Below, in pieces: positions 46,499 to 56,232 of a stretch of 64,000 nt of DNA. The stretch comes from CAWFGW01 sp963815495 (GTDB lineage: Bacteria > Bacteroidota > Bacteroidia > Cytophagales > JAAEPT01): positions 124,001 through 188,000 of the forward strand of contig CAWFGW010000029.1 of assembly GCA_963815495.1 (NCBI GenBank), in the 5' to 3' direction. The translations under genes were made by a program, and so were the position numbers. The first letter of the stretch is position 1. Each line of letters opens with the position of its first letter. Below the pieces are notes generated by a model. It was given only the letters and a program-made list of their open reading frames with translations. It ran no database searches and was not told where the DNA came from.

Positions 46499-47863
46499 CT
46501 ACATCGGATCTTCTTGTTGTATCTTACCCATTTTAAAACCTTTGTAAGAGAAGAAAAACAAATAAGCGTAACATACTAAGCAAATTGTGAAACTATACTG
46601 ATACGGCATAAATTCAACCATCACACTTTGAATCTGTGGAATAATTGCTCCACCCAATACCATTGCTACCATAATACCCGAACCTTCACTTGTGTGTTCT
46701 TTCAATCCTCTAATTCCTAAAGGGAAAATTGATGGCCACATGATGGAATTCATTAGTCCTACTAAAACAAGTAAAACACCTGCAACTGGTACTTGTATAG
46801 GCTTAAAACCGATGCCAAAAATGCCCGTTTCGCAGTTTGTTCCCATTTCAATCACTGACACGTTAACCATTTTTGTAATAAGTGGAGTAAACATGCTACC
46901 CAGCACTAACAAAAAGGCCGCTGCTGTAACCACCTGTAACGCTTTATGTGTCTTTATTTTTTGTAAAATAACACTCCCAGCAAACCGACCGATCATGGCA
47001 CTACCCCAGTAATAGGCTAATAACCTAGAAGCATCGTATTCTGCTAACACTCCTAACCCGCCATGTCCATCGGAAGCAGGCTCACTCAGATATAAAATCA
47101 ACAAACTACCGATAGCTACTTCAGCTCCTACGTAGAAGAATATTGCTAGTGCACCAAACTTTAGGTGTAAATAATCAAAAGCACTTCCTTTTGTTTCTTT
47201 CTCTCTTTCAGGTATGATTTTAGGAAGTTTAATCATCCATAAAGTGGCAGCAATAGCAACACCCAGCAAAGCCAACGCAATGTAAGGCATACGAACAGCT
47301 GCTGCTTTTTCTAATTTATCAGTGATACACTCATCAAGAATAAGCCATCCTCCCAAAATCGGACCTATAAATGTTGCTACTGAATTAAATGCTCCACCTA
47401 AATTTAATCTTGCTGAGGCAGTTTCTGGGGAACCTAATGCTGGGATGTATGGATTGATAGCTACTTGCAATAAAGTTAATCCACTTGCCACTATAAAAAG
47501 AGAGACCAAAAACATGGCATATGACCCGATCATGGAAGACGGAACAAAACCCAGCAAGCCCAGAGACATAATTGCCAAACCTGCCATTAACCCTTTTTTG
47601 TAACCAATTTTATCAATGAGTTTTCCAAATGGATAAGAAGTAACAAAGTATGCTGTAAAGAAACAGAATTGAATTAAAATCGCTTGCCATGGTTTGAGGT
47701 CAAAGGTACCTTTCAAACTTGGGATTAAAACATCATTTAAAACCGTAATAAAGCCAATGATGAAAAACAAGGCACACATAATTGCCATTGCAAAACCGTA
47801 GTTTTTATTCCCTTGATTTTCTATTGATACGCCTGCTGAAACACCGGCTCCGCCTCCTGCCAT
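46499..47863 (-). CDS. Sugar:H+ symporter of the major facilitator superfamily (FucP/NagP-like)
   Basis: 454 residues with 12 membrane helices. FFIIGFITVLNDVLIPSLK and TAYFVTSYPFGKLIDKIGYKKG fit the FucP/GluP family, as do LLQVAINPYIPALGSPETA and the later GAIIPQIQSVMVEF. It imports a hexose or amino sugar. It lies downstream of nagB on the same strand (about 350 bp, with a microsatellite between), which makes N-acetylglucosamine or glucosamine a likely substrate, as for NagP; this is inference. The N-terminus has an unusual Gly/Ala-rich start (MAGGGAGVSAGVS). Confidence 0.8.
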   Translation of the reverse strand: MAGGGAGVSAGVSIENQGNKNYGFAMAIMCALFFIIGFITVLNDVLIPSLKGTFDLKPWQAILIQFCFFTAYFVTSYPFGKLIDKIGYKKGLMAGLAIMSLGLLGFVPSSMIGSYAMFLVSLFIVASGLTLLQVAINPYIPALGSPETASARLNLGGAFNSVATFIGPILGGWLILDECITDKLEKAAAVRMPYIALALLGVAIAATLWMIKLPKIIPEREKETKGSAFDYLHLKFGALAIFFYVGAEVAIGSLLILYLSEPASDGHGGLGVLAEYDASRLLAYYWGSAMIGRFAGSVILQKIKTHKALQVVTAAAFLLVLGSMFTPLITKMVNVSVIEMGTNCETGIFGIGFKPIQVPVAGVLLVLVGLMNSIMWPSIFPLGIRGLKEHTSEGSGIMVAMVLGGAIIPQIQSVMVEFMPYQYSFTICLVCYAYLFFFSYKGFKMGKIQQEDPM

Positions 47864-47935
47864 AATTGTATTAGTTATTTAAAAACCCATCGTTTTATTA
47901 TCTAAAAAACACACGAATATAAGAAAGTATTGAAT

Positions 47936-48060
47936 AATGAGTAACTAGATATGAGTTTTTAGTAGTGAGTAATGAGTATTGAGATTGTTAGATGATTAGA
48001 TTTTAGTAGAAGGTACAAAGTATTAAGTATTAAGTACTATGATGAATAAGGTAACGATTT
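47936..48060. repeat. Degenerate direct repeats (TGAGTA / TTAGATGATTAG / AAGTATTAAGTA)
   Basis: Several short near-copies follow each other in the gap upstream of the transporter gene (AGTAGTGAGTAATGAGTATTGAG, then AGATGATTAG and AAGTATTAAGTATTAAGTA words). Similar in kind to the TTAGAT tract at 3353. Confidence 0.45.
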
Positions 48061-48089
48061 CGAATCACAGGCTTAAGCATCTAGAGAAA

Positions 48090-48213
48090 CATTATTCATT
48101 ATTCATTATTCATTATTCATTATTCATTATTCATTATTCATTATTCATTATTCATTATTCATTATTCATTATTCATTATTCATTATTCATTATTCATTAT
48201 TCATTATTCATTA
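48090..48213. repeat. Heptanucleotide microsatellite (CATTATT)n
   Basis: About 17.7 perfect copies of the 7-bp unit CATTATT over 124 bp. The last copy contains the stop codon of the minus-strand nagB-like gene (TTA at 48211-48213). Confidence 0.97.
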
Positions 48214-50154
48214 CCTAAACTTAACTTCATCTTGAAAATAGTACCTACGAAAAGCTTCCATGGCGGCATATTCAGGCAAACCCAGTGCATTATATAAGGC
48301 GGCAGTTTCGGCATTTCGGTCTTCAGCACGTTGCCAAAATTCTCTCGAATCATTTCCTTGAAACACCACTCCATCTTTTTGAGATTGGTGTTTCCAAATC
48401 CCGTGTCGTTTTTGAATTACTTGATTAGGGCTCATGGGTACGGCCATCTCAATGTTTTCTATCTCCCACTCTGCCCATGCACCTCGATACAACCACACCC
48501 AACAATCTTGCATAAAGTGTTGCTCTTTTAATTCTTCAATTGCTTCAAAAATCGCATCAAGGCAAACCTTATGTGTACCATGTGGGTCAGCTAAATCACC
48601 AGCTGCATATATTTGATGTGGCTGAACCTCCTTAATCAAATCAACTACGATAGCTACATCTGCTTTTGAGAGTGGTTTTTTCATCACTTTCCCCGTTTCA
48701 TAAAACGGCATATTCAGAAAATGTACTTTATCATCACTCAAGCCTACATATCTGCACGTAGACAATGCCTCTCCTTGTCGAATTAAGCCCTTTATTTTTA
48801 GTAGCTCCTCAAGATCAATCTCACTAGATTTTTTGTTTTTCACGAAGTCTAAGCACTTTGAATAAAGCTTTTTAATGGCTTCATCATTGATGTTAAAGGT
48901 CTCATGAAAACGATCCACAAAATCAATAAAACGCAAAGCATCATCATCGGAAACAGCAATGTTACCTGAAACTTGATAAGCTACATGCACATCATGCTTT
49001 TGTTCGTGTAAACGAATAAATGTGCCTCCCATGGATATAATATCATCATCAGGATGTGGCGAGAAGATGAGACACCGCTTTTGAGCTGGCTCTGCACGTT
49101 CAGGTCGATAACGATCGTCTCTCCGTGGTTTTCCGCCTGGCCAGCCTGTAATGGTTCGGTGTAGCTGATTAAAGACTATAATATTAATATCATAAGCTGG
49201 ACCTCGTTCAGCCAACAAATCATTTAAACCATTTTCATTGTAGTCGTGATCTGTCAACATTAAAATAGGTTTACCAATTTTGATAGCCATTCCTACCACA
49301 GCTCGTTTTACTAAGCTATCCGTCCAAACCACCTCATCAACTAACCATGGCGATTTTATTCGTGTTAATTCTTGTGAGGAACCTTCATCCAGCACCACTG
49401 TGACTTGATCATGCAGTTGCAAAAAAGAAGCAGGGATATGATCAGTTACCTTCCCCTCCACTGCTTCGCTTACAATACGTGCTTTCCCTTCTCCCCATGC
49501 TAACAGTATTATCTGTTTAGCTTCCATAATTTTTTGAATTCCCAGCGTAATTGCTCGTCTTGGTGTCGCCTCAAAACCGAAAAAATCATTTTGCGCAGCA
49601 GCACGTGTGGCGTAATCGAGTGCTACAATCCGTGTTTTAGAACTTACTTGCGCTCCAGGTTCATTAAACCCGATATGACCGTTACCCCCAATGCCTAGAA
49701 TTTGTAAATCAATTCCTCCGTAATTATTTATTAGTTGCTCATAATCTTTACAATACTTAGCAATTTCATCTTTCGATAGGGTTCCATCTGGAATATGACA
49801 GTTTTCTTTCTTGATATCCACATGATCAAATAACATTTCATGCATGTAACGAACGTAGGATTGAATGGCATCAGGAGACATCGGATAATATTCATCCAAA
49901 TTAAATGAGACGACATTATGAAAGCTAAGCCCTTCTCTTTGATGAATTTTCACCAACTCAGCATACAATGATTTAGGGCTATTACCCGTAGCCATACCCA
50001 ATACACAGGGTTTGCCTTCTTTTTGTTTTTGTAAAATTAAATCAGCGATCACACGGGCTACCCTTTCTGAGCCTTCTTGTGCCGTGTTAAAAGTTACTGT
50101 AGGTATTTTTTCAAAAACCCGAGTTGCTTGATTATCAATTTTAAGTGAAGTCAT
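48211..50154 (-). CDS. nagB: Glucosamine-6-phosphate deaminase fused to a PIG-L/LmbE deacetylase-like domain
   Basis: 647 residues. The N-terminal ~270 residues are NagB: GMATGNSPKSLYAELV, VVSFNLDEYYP, and GIGGNGHIGFNEPG with the active-site region. A PIG-L domain starts at about 370 with the zinc motif FSPHPDDDIISMGGT and later HGTHKVC. NagB converts glucosamine-6-phosphate to fructose-6-phosphate and ammonia. The fusion is common in Bacteroidota; the PIG-L half could deacetylate an N-acetylated sugar, but its substrate is not established. Its stop codon lies in the 7-bp microsatellite, and the transporter gene follows. Confidence 0.9.
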   Translation of the reverse strand: MTSLKIDNQATRVFEKIPTVTFNTAQEGSERVARVIADLILQKQKEGKPCVLGMATGNSPKSLYAELVKIHQREGLSFHNVVSFNLDEYYPMSPDAIQSYVRYMHEMLFDHVDIKKENCHIPDGTLSKDEIAKYCKDYEQLINNYGGIDLQILGIGGNGHIGFNEPGAQVSSKTRIVALDYATRAAAQNDFFGFEATPRRAITLGIQKIMEAKQIILLAWGEGKARIVSEAVEGKVTDHIPASFLQLHDQVTVVLDEGSSQELTRIKSPWLVDEVVWTDSLVKRAVVGMAIKIGKPILMLTDHDYNENGLNDLLAERGPAYDINIIVFNQLHRTITGWPGGKPRRDDRYRPERAEPAQKRCLIFSPHPDDDIISMGGTFIRLHEQKHDVHVAYQVSGNIAVSDDDALRFIDFVDRFHETFNINDEAIKKLYSKCLDFVKNKKSSEIDLEELLKIKGLIRQGEALSTCRYVGLSDDKVHFLNMPFYETGKVMKKPLSKADVAIVVDLIKEVQPHQIYAAGDLADPHGTHKVCLDAIFEAIEELKEQHFMQDCWVWLYRGAWAEWEIENIEMAVPMSPNQVIQKRHGIWKHQSQKDGVVFQGNDSREFWQRAEDRNAETAALYNALGLPEYAAMEAFRRYYFQDEVKFR

Positions 50155-50227
50155 AAACCATTCTTTGTAGCAAAATAAAGAATAGCTCTTGAGATATTAC
50201 GAGAAGGTTGAAAAAAATTAAGTCTAA

Positions 50228-50467
50228 TTATTCGGAAACAGCCATCTCCTTTTTTTTCTTTTTATACCGATAGTAAAATACACCACCGATTATAGCCATC
50301 AAAATGTATGGAATCGGCATTAAAAATAAAATCCCTTCATTAATTCCACCACCAATAGTGCTTCCTTCATCTTGGTTTTCAAGCGTAGCTTTACACATCG
50401 CGCACTGTGCCATGCTGTTGGCTGATAAAATCAGTAAAAACAAACCAGATAGGAGTAGTTTACTCAT
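50228..50467 (-). CDS. Small membrane protein at the end of the cytochrome oxidase cluster
   Basis: 79 residues from ATG 50467, chosen because it begins a signal sequence (MSKLLLSGLFLLILSANSMA); a longer frame would run into the DUF420 gene. A CAMCK motif follows the signal directly, then one membrane helix (LFLMPIPYILMAIIGGVFYY) and a Lys-rich end. The CxxC could be a metal or redox site linked to oxidase assembly; this is inference. Found with DUF420 and SCO genes in other Bacteroidota. Confidence 0.65.
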   Translation of the reverse strand: MSKLLLSGLFLLILSANSMAQCAMCKATLENQDEGSTIGGGINEGILFLMPIPYILMAIIGGVFYYRYKKKKKEMAVSE

Positions 50468-50499
50468 AATCACAAAGTTAGCTGAGAATAAAGGATTTA

Positions 50500-51024
50500 T
50501 CAAACGTAATAGGGACGAATCATAAAATAAACCGTGACACCAGATATCGCCACATATAACCATATAGGGTATCCCCACTTTACAATCTTTTTATGTGTTT
50601 CAAAATTCGCCTTCAAAGCATGATAAAATGCTAAGAGTACAAAAGGTATCACCGCAATGGAAAGTAAAATATGTGTGAGTAGAATAAAAAAGTAAATTGA
50701 CCGGATGGTGCCTTGACCACCAAAAGGTGTTGATTCTACTTGCGAATGATACACCACATAAGAAAGTAAGAACAAGGTCGATAAGATTAAAGCTGCAAAC
50801 ATGCTCAACTGATGGGCTTTGATTCGCTGGTTTTTAATAAATAGTAACGCAATTATTAAACATACAGCGGTACTACTATTCAAAATGGCATTCAAATGGG
50901 GTAAAAAAGTAAAATCCTGGTTTCCTAAACTGATAAACTGTGGTAAAAACAACAACACAGCTACCAACAAAGGAACAACAACAGAAAGTATCCCAATAAT
51001 TAAATATGCAGTTCTATCTTTCAT
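50500..51024 (-). CDS. DUF420 family membrane protein (CtaM-like oxidase assembly)
   Basis: 174 residues from ATG 51024 with five helices. DUF420 histidines are visible in FLPHLNAILNSST, VVYHSQ, LLTHILLS and ETHKKIVKWGYPIWLYV. DUF420/CtaM proteins are needed for heme-copper oxidase assembly in some bacteria. Overlaps the SCO gene by 11 bp, inside the cox cluster. Confidence 0.82.
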   Translation of the reverse strand: MKDRTAYLIIGILSVVVPLLVAVLLFLPQFISLGNQDFTFLPHLNAILNSSTAVCLIIALLFIKNQRIKAHQLSMFAALILSTLFLLSYVVYHSQVESTPFGGQGTIRSIYFFILLTHILLSIAVIPFVLLAFYHALKANFETHKKIVKWGYPIWLYVAISGVTVYFMIRPYYV

Positions 51025-51661
51025 AAGTATGGAGCAAAACTTGGATTTCAATAATTAACCGATCAACATCTTCTTTGTTTGTTCCATCGTAGAAACCTCG
51101 AATCTGTTTATCCTTATCAATCAATACTAATTTTTCACTATGCACGAAACCTTCATCACTATCTTCTTCTCCAGCTACAATGTAATAATCCTTTCTTGCC
51201 TTAGTATAGATTTCCTCTGCATTCCCAGTAACAAAATACCATTTATCAGAAATAGCATTATACGCTTGTGCATAGTCGCTTAAAACGCTTCCTTTATCAT
51301 ACTCAGGATCTACCGAGTGAGACAATATTTTTACCTGATCATTATCTTTAAAGTATTCTTGTACTCGTGTAAGTTGTGTGCTCATTTTAGGACAAATACT
51401 CGTACACTTTGTAAAGAAAAAATCAGCAACATAGACTGAACCATCAAATTCTTTGTCGGTTACAGGATTCCCTTCTGCATCTGGAAAAGAAAAAGCCTTA
51501 ACCTTATGGTATGTGGTATCTCCAGATTCATTCAACGACTTAGGTCCCATAATAGGTAAGTCGTAATAATTCTCAGATTGAGTAGTAAGAAAGAAGTATA
51601 AAAAAACCGGTACTACTAATATGATTAGTAGAATACCGGTTTGAAATTTATTTTTTAACAT
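51014..51661 (-). CDS. SCO1/SenC copper chaperone
   Basis: 215 residues with an N-terminal membrane anchor (GILLIILVVPVFLYFFL). The thioredoxin fold carries the copper-binding CTSIC in DFFFTKCTSICPKM and the third ligand His in EGFVHSEKLVLID. It delivers copper to the CuA site of oxidase subunit II. Placed between DUF420 and subunit IV. Confidence 0.92.
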   Translation of the reverse strand: MLKNKFQTGILLIILVVPVFLYFFLTTQSENYYDLPIMGPKSLNESGDTTYHKVKAFSFPDAEGNPVTDKEFDGSVYVADFFFTKCTSICPKMSTQLTRVQEYFKDNDQVKILSHSVDPEYDKGSVLSDYAQAYNAISDKWYFVTGNAEEIYTKARKDYYIVAGEEDSDEGFVHSEKLVLIDKDKQIRGFYDGTNKEDVDRLIIEIQVLLHTYER

Positions 51662-51666
51662 TTGTC

Positions 51667-52017
51667 TTATTTATACCATTCAGATATAGCCATAAATATT
51701 GCATCTGACTCCATCAAGAAAGCTGTTATTGCCCAAACAAGGAAAATTAGAGGTAATATAACTGAGTACACTAATGATTTTCTTTCATGACCTAAGTGCA
51801 TAAACTCACTCACAATAAAATAAGCTTTCACCACTGTCAAGGCAATGAAGATAAATATTTTAGTGTATTTGAATGTATGATCTAAACCAAAAGCAAAAGC
51901 AAATTCTATAGCTGTAATAAATGCTAGAATACCTGCAACTTTCCATATTTTAAGAATTTTATTTCTGTCTGCTGGTATTACTTCAACTTCTGTTGTATGA
52001 TTATTATGTGCTGACAT
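51667..52017 (-). CDS. Cytochrome c oxidase subunit IV (caa3/bacterial type)
   Basis: 116 residues, three membrane helices (ILAFITAIEFAFAFGL, IFIFIALTVVKAYFIVSEFMHLGHE, LPLIFLVWAITAFLM). The motif KAYFIVSEFMHLGHE is characteristic of prokaryotic subunit IV. An accessory structural subunit of the oxidase; lies between subunit III and SCO. Confidence 0.85.
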   Translation of the reverse strand: MSAHNNHTTEVEVIPADRNKILKIWKVAGILAFITAIEFAFAFGLDHTFKYTKIFIFIALTVVKAYFIVSEFMHLGHERKSLVYSVILPLIFLVWAITAFLMESDAIFMAISEWYK

Positions 52018-52054
52018 ATTAACTGTTTTTTAATTTCTAATTAATTGAAATAGA

Positions 52055-52798
52055 CTAGACTAAGTAGAAGAAGGTAAATACAAATACCCAAACTAAATCG
52101 ACAAAGTGCCAGTATAAACCAACTTTTTCAACCATTTCATAATGACCTCGCTGCTGATATAAGCCAGTAGCAACATTGTAAAATATGATAATGTTAATGA
52201 TTACGCCCGATAAAACGTGTGTTCCGTGAAAACCAGTAATGAAGAAAAAGAAATCAGCAAATGCTGGAGGACCGTACTCATTTACAACCAAGTTAGCTCC
52301 AAAAATATCACCAACGCCATCTCCGTTAATATCCATCCCATGAGAAGTACCATGGATAAAGTGTGTCCACTCCCAAGCTTGACACCCCAAGAACATGATA
52401 CCACCTAGCACAGTCCAAAGCATCCACTTTTCAACAGCTGCTTTATCCATTCGTTGTCCTGCCTCAACGGCTAATACCATTGTAACAGACGATAGAATCA
52501 AAATAAATGTCATCAACCCCACAAAAACAAGTGGCATATCAGCATGTCCCATAAATGGAAATGCGTTGTATACTTTTTCAGGAATAGGCCATTTATCAAA
52601 AGAAGGAACATAACCAACTATTTCATTAGCCTGGTGTTTGAAACGGTCATAACCATATGCAATCAAAAGCCCTGAGAAAGTAAAAGCATCAGAGACTAAG
52701 AAAAACCACATCATGATTTTTCCATAGCTTGCTCCCATTGGCGCAACGCCACCACCCCATAAGTCTTGTTTTTCGTCTACTACAGCAGAATGAGCCAT
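52055..52798 (-). CDS. Heme-copper oxidase subunit III (first of two)
   Basis: 247 residues, about six to seven helices. MMWFFLVSDAFTFSGLLIAY and the C-terminal HGTHVLSGVIINI with GLYWHFVDLVWVFVFTFFYL are the subunit III signature. It includes a periplasmic insert with a DINGDGVGD calcium-loop-like sequence (about residue 155). Together with a shorter subunit III upstream it forms a tandem pair, common in Bacteroidota cox clusters. Confidence 0.9.
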   Translation of the reverse strand: MAHSAVVDEKQDLWGGGVAPMGASYGKIMMWFFLVSDAFTFSGLLIAYGYDRFKHQANEIVGYVPSFDKWPIPEKVYNAFPFMGHADMPLVFVGLMTFILILSSVTMVLAVEAGQRMDKAAVEKWMLWTVLGGIMFLGCQAWEWTHFIHGTSHGMDINGDGVGDIFGANLVVNEYGPPAFADFFFFITGFHGTHVLSGVIINIIIFYNVATGLYQQRGHYEMVEKVGLYWHFVDLVWVFVFTFFYLV

Positions 52799-52804
52799 AC
52801 GTTA

Positions 52805-53416
52805 TTAATGATTAAATATTAGAAATAGGTAAAGATAAATCCAAAGTGCACCTAGAAAGTGCCAGTAATTACCACAGGCTTCGATCCACAGTTGCTTCTT
52901 GGAATTAATTTTATTTTTGAATGTCAAAATCACTACTGCTAACAGAAAACCTAATCCTGTAATGATATGAAACCCGTGTAAGCCAGACAACACATACAGA
53001 AAAGACCCAGCAGGATTACTATATTCTCCACCAAACACAACACCAAATCCATTTAAAAACTTGTAGTTATACAACTGAATCCATGAATAATATTGACTGA
53101 CTAGAAAAGCAACACCCAAGAAAAGTGTTATACCTAAATACATTTTTACTCTTCCTATATCGTCTTTCTTTGAAGCTAAATACCCCAGATGATAAGTTAT
53201 ACTACTCAACACAATTAAGGCTGTACTTATTGTAAAGATGGAAGGTAATTCAAATTCTAACCAATTACCTTCACCTTTTCTTACAATGTAAGCACTTGAT
53301 AATGCTCCAAACATCATAAATATAGATCCCATTAAAATCCATACTATGAATTTTTTAGGATGAACAGCAAACCCCTGTTCTTTTTGATTTTCGATATGTA
53401 GCGAAGTGTTATTCAT
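52805..53416 (-). CDS. Heme-copper oxidase subunit III (second, shorter copy)
   Basis: 203 residues, five helices. KKFIVWILMGSIFMMFGAL, GLHGFHIITGLGFLL and ACGNYWHFLGALWIYLYLFL mark subunit III. It lacks the N-terminal helices of mitochondrial subunit III, as in caa3-type enzymes. Six bp from the next gene and 3 bp after ctaB. Confidence 0.88.
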   Translation of the reverse strand: MNNTSLHIENQKEQGFAVHPKKFIVWILMGSIFMMFGALSSAYIVRKGEGNWLEFELPSIFTISTALIVLSSITYHLGYLASKKDDIGRVKMYLGITLFLGVAFLVSQYYSWIQLYNYKFLNGFGVVFGGEYSNPAGSFLYVLSGLHGFHIITGLGFLLAVVILTFKNKINSKKQLWIEACGNYWHFLGALWIYLYLFLIFNH

Positions 53417-53419
53417 TTA

Positions 53420-54314
53420 TTATATTTTATCAAGGACAAATGCAATTTGCACAATCGGTAAATATAAAAAAGAGCCAAACATCATCCATTTAGCAGCCTT
53501 GGTATCACATTTTTTCATGAGATAGAAAGTTTGCATTAAGAACAGAATGCCAGCAATAGTCACAATAATTCCTGAAGTAATTCCAGTTAAACCAATGTAC
53601 ATTGGTAATAAGCTAATCGGAATTAAAAACAAGGTGTAAATCATAATATTAAAAGCAGTATTCAAGTCTCTGCCGTTCGATGAAGGTAAAAGTTTAAACC
53701 CAGCTTTTGCATAATCTTCAAATGCTACCCATGCAATTGCCCAAAAATGAGGAAATTGCCAAATAAATTGAATTCCAAAGAGTATTAATGCTTCCGTAGT
53801 AATGCCGTTAGAAACAGCTACCCAACCAATCATTGGAGGAAGTGCTCCTGGAATTGCTCCTACAAAGACAGCAATAGGACCCACACGCTTTAAAGGGGTA
53901 TATACAAATGCATATAATATTAAAGATAACAGCGACAGTAAAGCTGTCAACAAATTGAAATGAATAAAATGAATCGCAACACCTGTTACACCTAACACAA
54001 ACGAGAAAGATAGCCGCTTCAGAATTAGACAACCTTCCTGTAGGTAAAGGTCTCCCCATGGTTCGCTTCATCATCTTATCATAATCAACTTCTTTGATTT
54101 GATTAATGATGTTTGCTGAGCCAGTGACCATAAAACCACCTAACAAAAACAAGGCAAAGTCAAGGTAATTGACTCGTTGAGAAGCTAACAAATAAGCCAT
54201 ACCGCCAGAAAAGGTAACCAACAGCGAAAGACGCATCTTTAACAACTCAGTATATGCTCTGAGTTTTTGAGATAAATCCAACGATAAGGTAGTATTTTCA
54301 GTGTTTGTTAGCAC
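53420..54314 (-). CDS. ctaB: Heme O synthase (protoheme IX farnesyltransferase), one frameshift
   Basis: About 298 residues when joined. The first frame (54314 to ~54005) has KMRLSLLVTFSGGMAYLL and the prenyl-diphosphate site NIINQIKEVDYDKMMKRTMG with RPLPTGRLSNSEA. One T is missing near 54005 (CTTTCTCG); the second frame continues SFVLGVTGVAIHF, TPLKRVGPIAVFVGAIPGALPP and FPHFWAIAWVAFEDYAKAG. It farnesylates heme B to heme O for the oxidase. Frameshift likely a sequence error, since both halves are well conserved and an oxidase cannot mature without it. Confidence 0.88.
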
Positions 54315-54334
54315 GACTTAACTTTCTGTTTTAA

Positions 54335-56168
54335 TTAAACTTTCTCGTGAGGTAAATTTGACTCAGGAGTTTCAGATAAAGGAATGTTTTGTGGAATGAA
54401 ATCAGCTGCAGCACCGGGCTTACTGAAATCATATGGCCAACGATGAACTTCTGGAATAGCTCCAGGCCAGTTACCATGACCAGGAACCCGTGGTGTAGTC
54501 CACTCTAATGTAGTTGAACCCCATGGATTTAGAGGAGCAATTCTACCTTTAAACATGCTATAAAAGAAGTTAAAGGCAAAGATTAACTGTGCTGAGAACG
54601 TTACAAATGCAGCAACAGAAATCAAGACATTAATATCACTTAAGATGTTAAATGTTTCAAAACCACTGAAAGAATAATATCTTCTTGGGAAACCTGCAAT
54701 ACCAATATAATGCATTGGGAAAAACACCATATATACACCAATGAATGTTAACCAGAAGTGGATAGTACCTAATCGAGCATCCATCATTCTACCAAACATT
54801 TTTGGGAACCAATGATACACACCAGCCATCATACCAAAGAATGATGCTGCACCCATTACTAAGTGAAAATGAGCAACAACATAATACGTATCGTGTAATT
54901 GAATATCTAATGCATGAGTTACCTAAGATAATACCCGTAACACCACCGGAAATAAATAACGAAACCAAACCGATAGAGAACATCATCCCTGGGGTGAACA
55001 CAATGTTACCTTTCCATAAAGTAGTGATGTAGTTAAATGCTTTAACTGCTGAAGGAACAGCAATAATTAAGGTCAAAAACATAAAGATTGAACCTAAGAA
55101 TGGATTCATACCCGACACGAACATGTGGTGAGCCCACACAACAAATGAAAGGAATCCAATACCAATCATTGAACCAATCATGGCACGGTATCCAAAAATT
55201 GGCTTACGTGCATTGGTAGCAATTACCTCTGAGGTAATACCTAAAGCAGGTAATAAAACGATGTATACTTCAGGGTGACCTAAGAACCAGAATAAGTGTT
55301 GGTATAACACAGGACTACCACCTACTCTATCCAATGCTTCACCACCGATATAGATATCAGAAAGATAGAAACTAGTACCAAAACTTCTATCAAAGATTAA
55401 TAATAAAGCCGCTGCAAATAGTACTGGGAATGATAACACACCAATAATAGCCGTTAAGAAGAACGCCCAAATTGTTAAAGGTAAACGACCAAATGTCATT
55501 CCTTTTGTTCGTAAGTTAATTACGGTCGCAATGTAGTTGACACCACCTAATAAAGATGAGACAATAAATAATGCCATAGCAGTTAACCATAATGTCATTC
55601 CAACTCCAGAACCTGGCATTGCTTGTGGTAAGGCACTTAATGGTGGATAAACTACCCAACCACCAGAAGCAGGACCAGTTTCTTTGAAGATAGAAATGAA
55701 CATAATCACACCAGCTGCAAAGAAAAACCAATACGACAACATATTCATAAAACCTGATGCCATATCACGTGCTCCAATTTGAAGAGGGATTAAAAAGTTA
55801 CTGAATGTACCACTTAAACCAGCTGTAAGTACAAAGAACACCATAATGGTACCGTGCATCGTTACCAATGCCATATAAAACCCTGGGTCTAACTTGCCAC
55901 TTTCAAGAATCCAACCACCTAAAAGAGGTCTTAACCAAGATAAGTCAGCTTCAGGAAATCCTAATTGAATACGAAATAGAACAGACATACCACCACCGAT
56001 AAATGCCCATAATAAACCAGTAATTAAAAACTGTTTAGCAATGATCTTATGATCAAAACTAAAAATATACTGCTTAATAAAACCTAAATTCTGTTGATCA
56101 TCGTGATGATGTTCATGATGATCATCGTGACCTTCCACAACTTGATGTGCTACTGTAGATGTTGACAT
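54335..56168 (-). CDS. coxA: Cytochrome c oxidase subunit I, one frameshift
   Basis: About 610 residues when joined. An unusual His-rich N-terminus (HDDHHEHHHDDQQ) precedes the helices. Heme and CuB sites: ALVTMHGTIMVFF, WFLGHPEVYIVLLPALG (His-Tyr crosslink), VVWAHHMFVSG. An extra T at about 54914 breaks the frame just before LDIQLHDTYYVVAHFHLVMG, which has the two heme-ligand histidines. The second frame ends with GMMAGVYHWFPKMFG and ETPESNLPHEKV. The catalytic subunit reduces O2 to water and pumps protons. Because the break would remove essential ligands, it is probably an error in the sequence. Confidence 0.92.
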
Positions 56169-56232
56169 TTATATATAGAATTTATTATCCTTAATGACTA
56201 ATTATTATTTTTTTTCTGAATGACCTGTAACT

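Noticed and set aside
50228..50578. Longer 116-residue protein
   Set aside because: The N-terminal 37 residues are the antisense-free overlap with the DUF420 end and would place a signal peptide in the middle; ATG 50467 is better.
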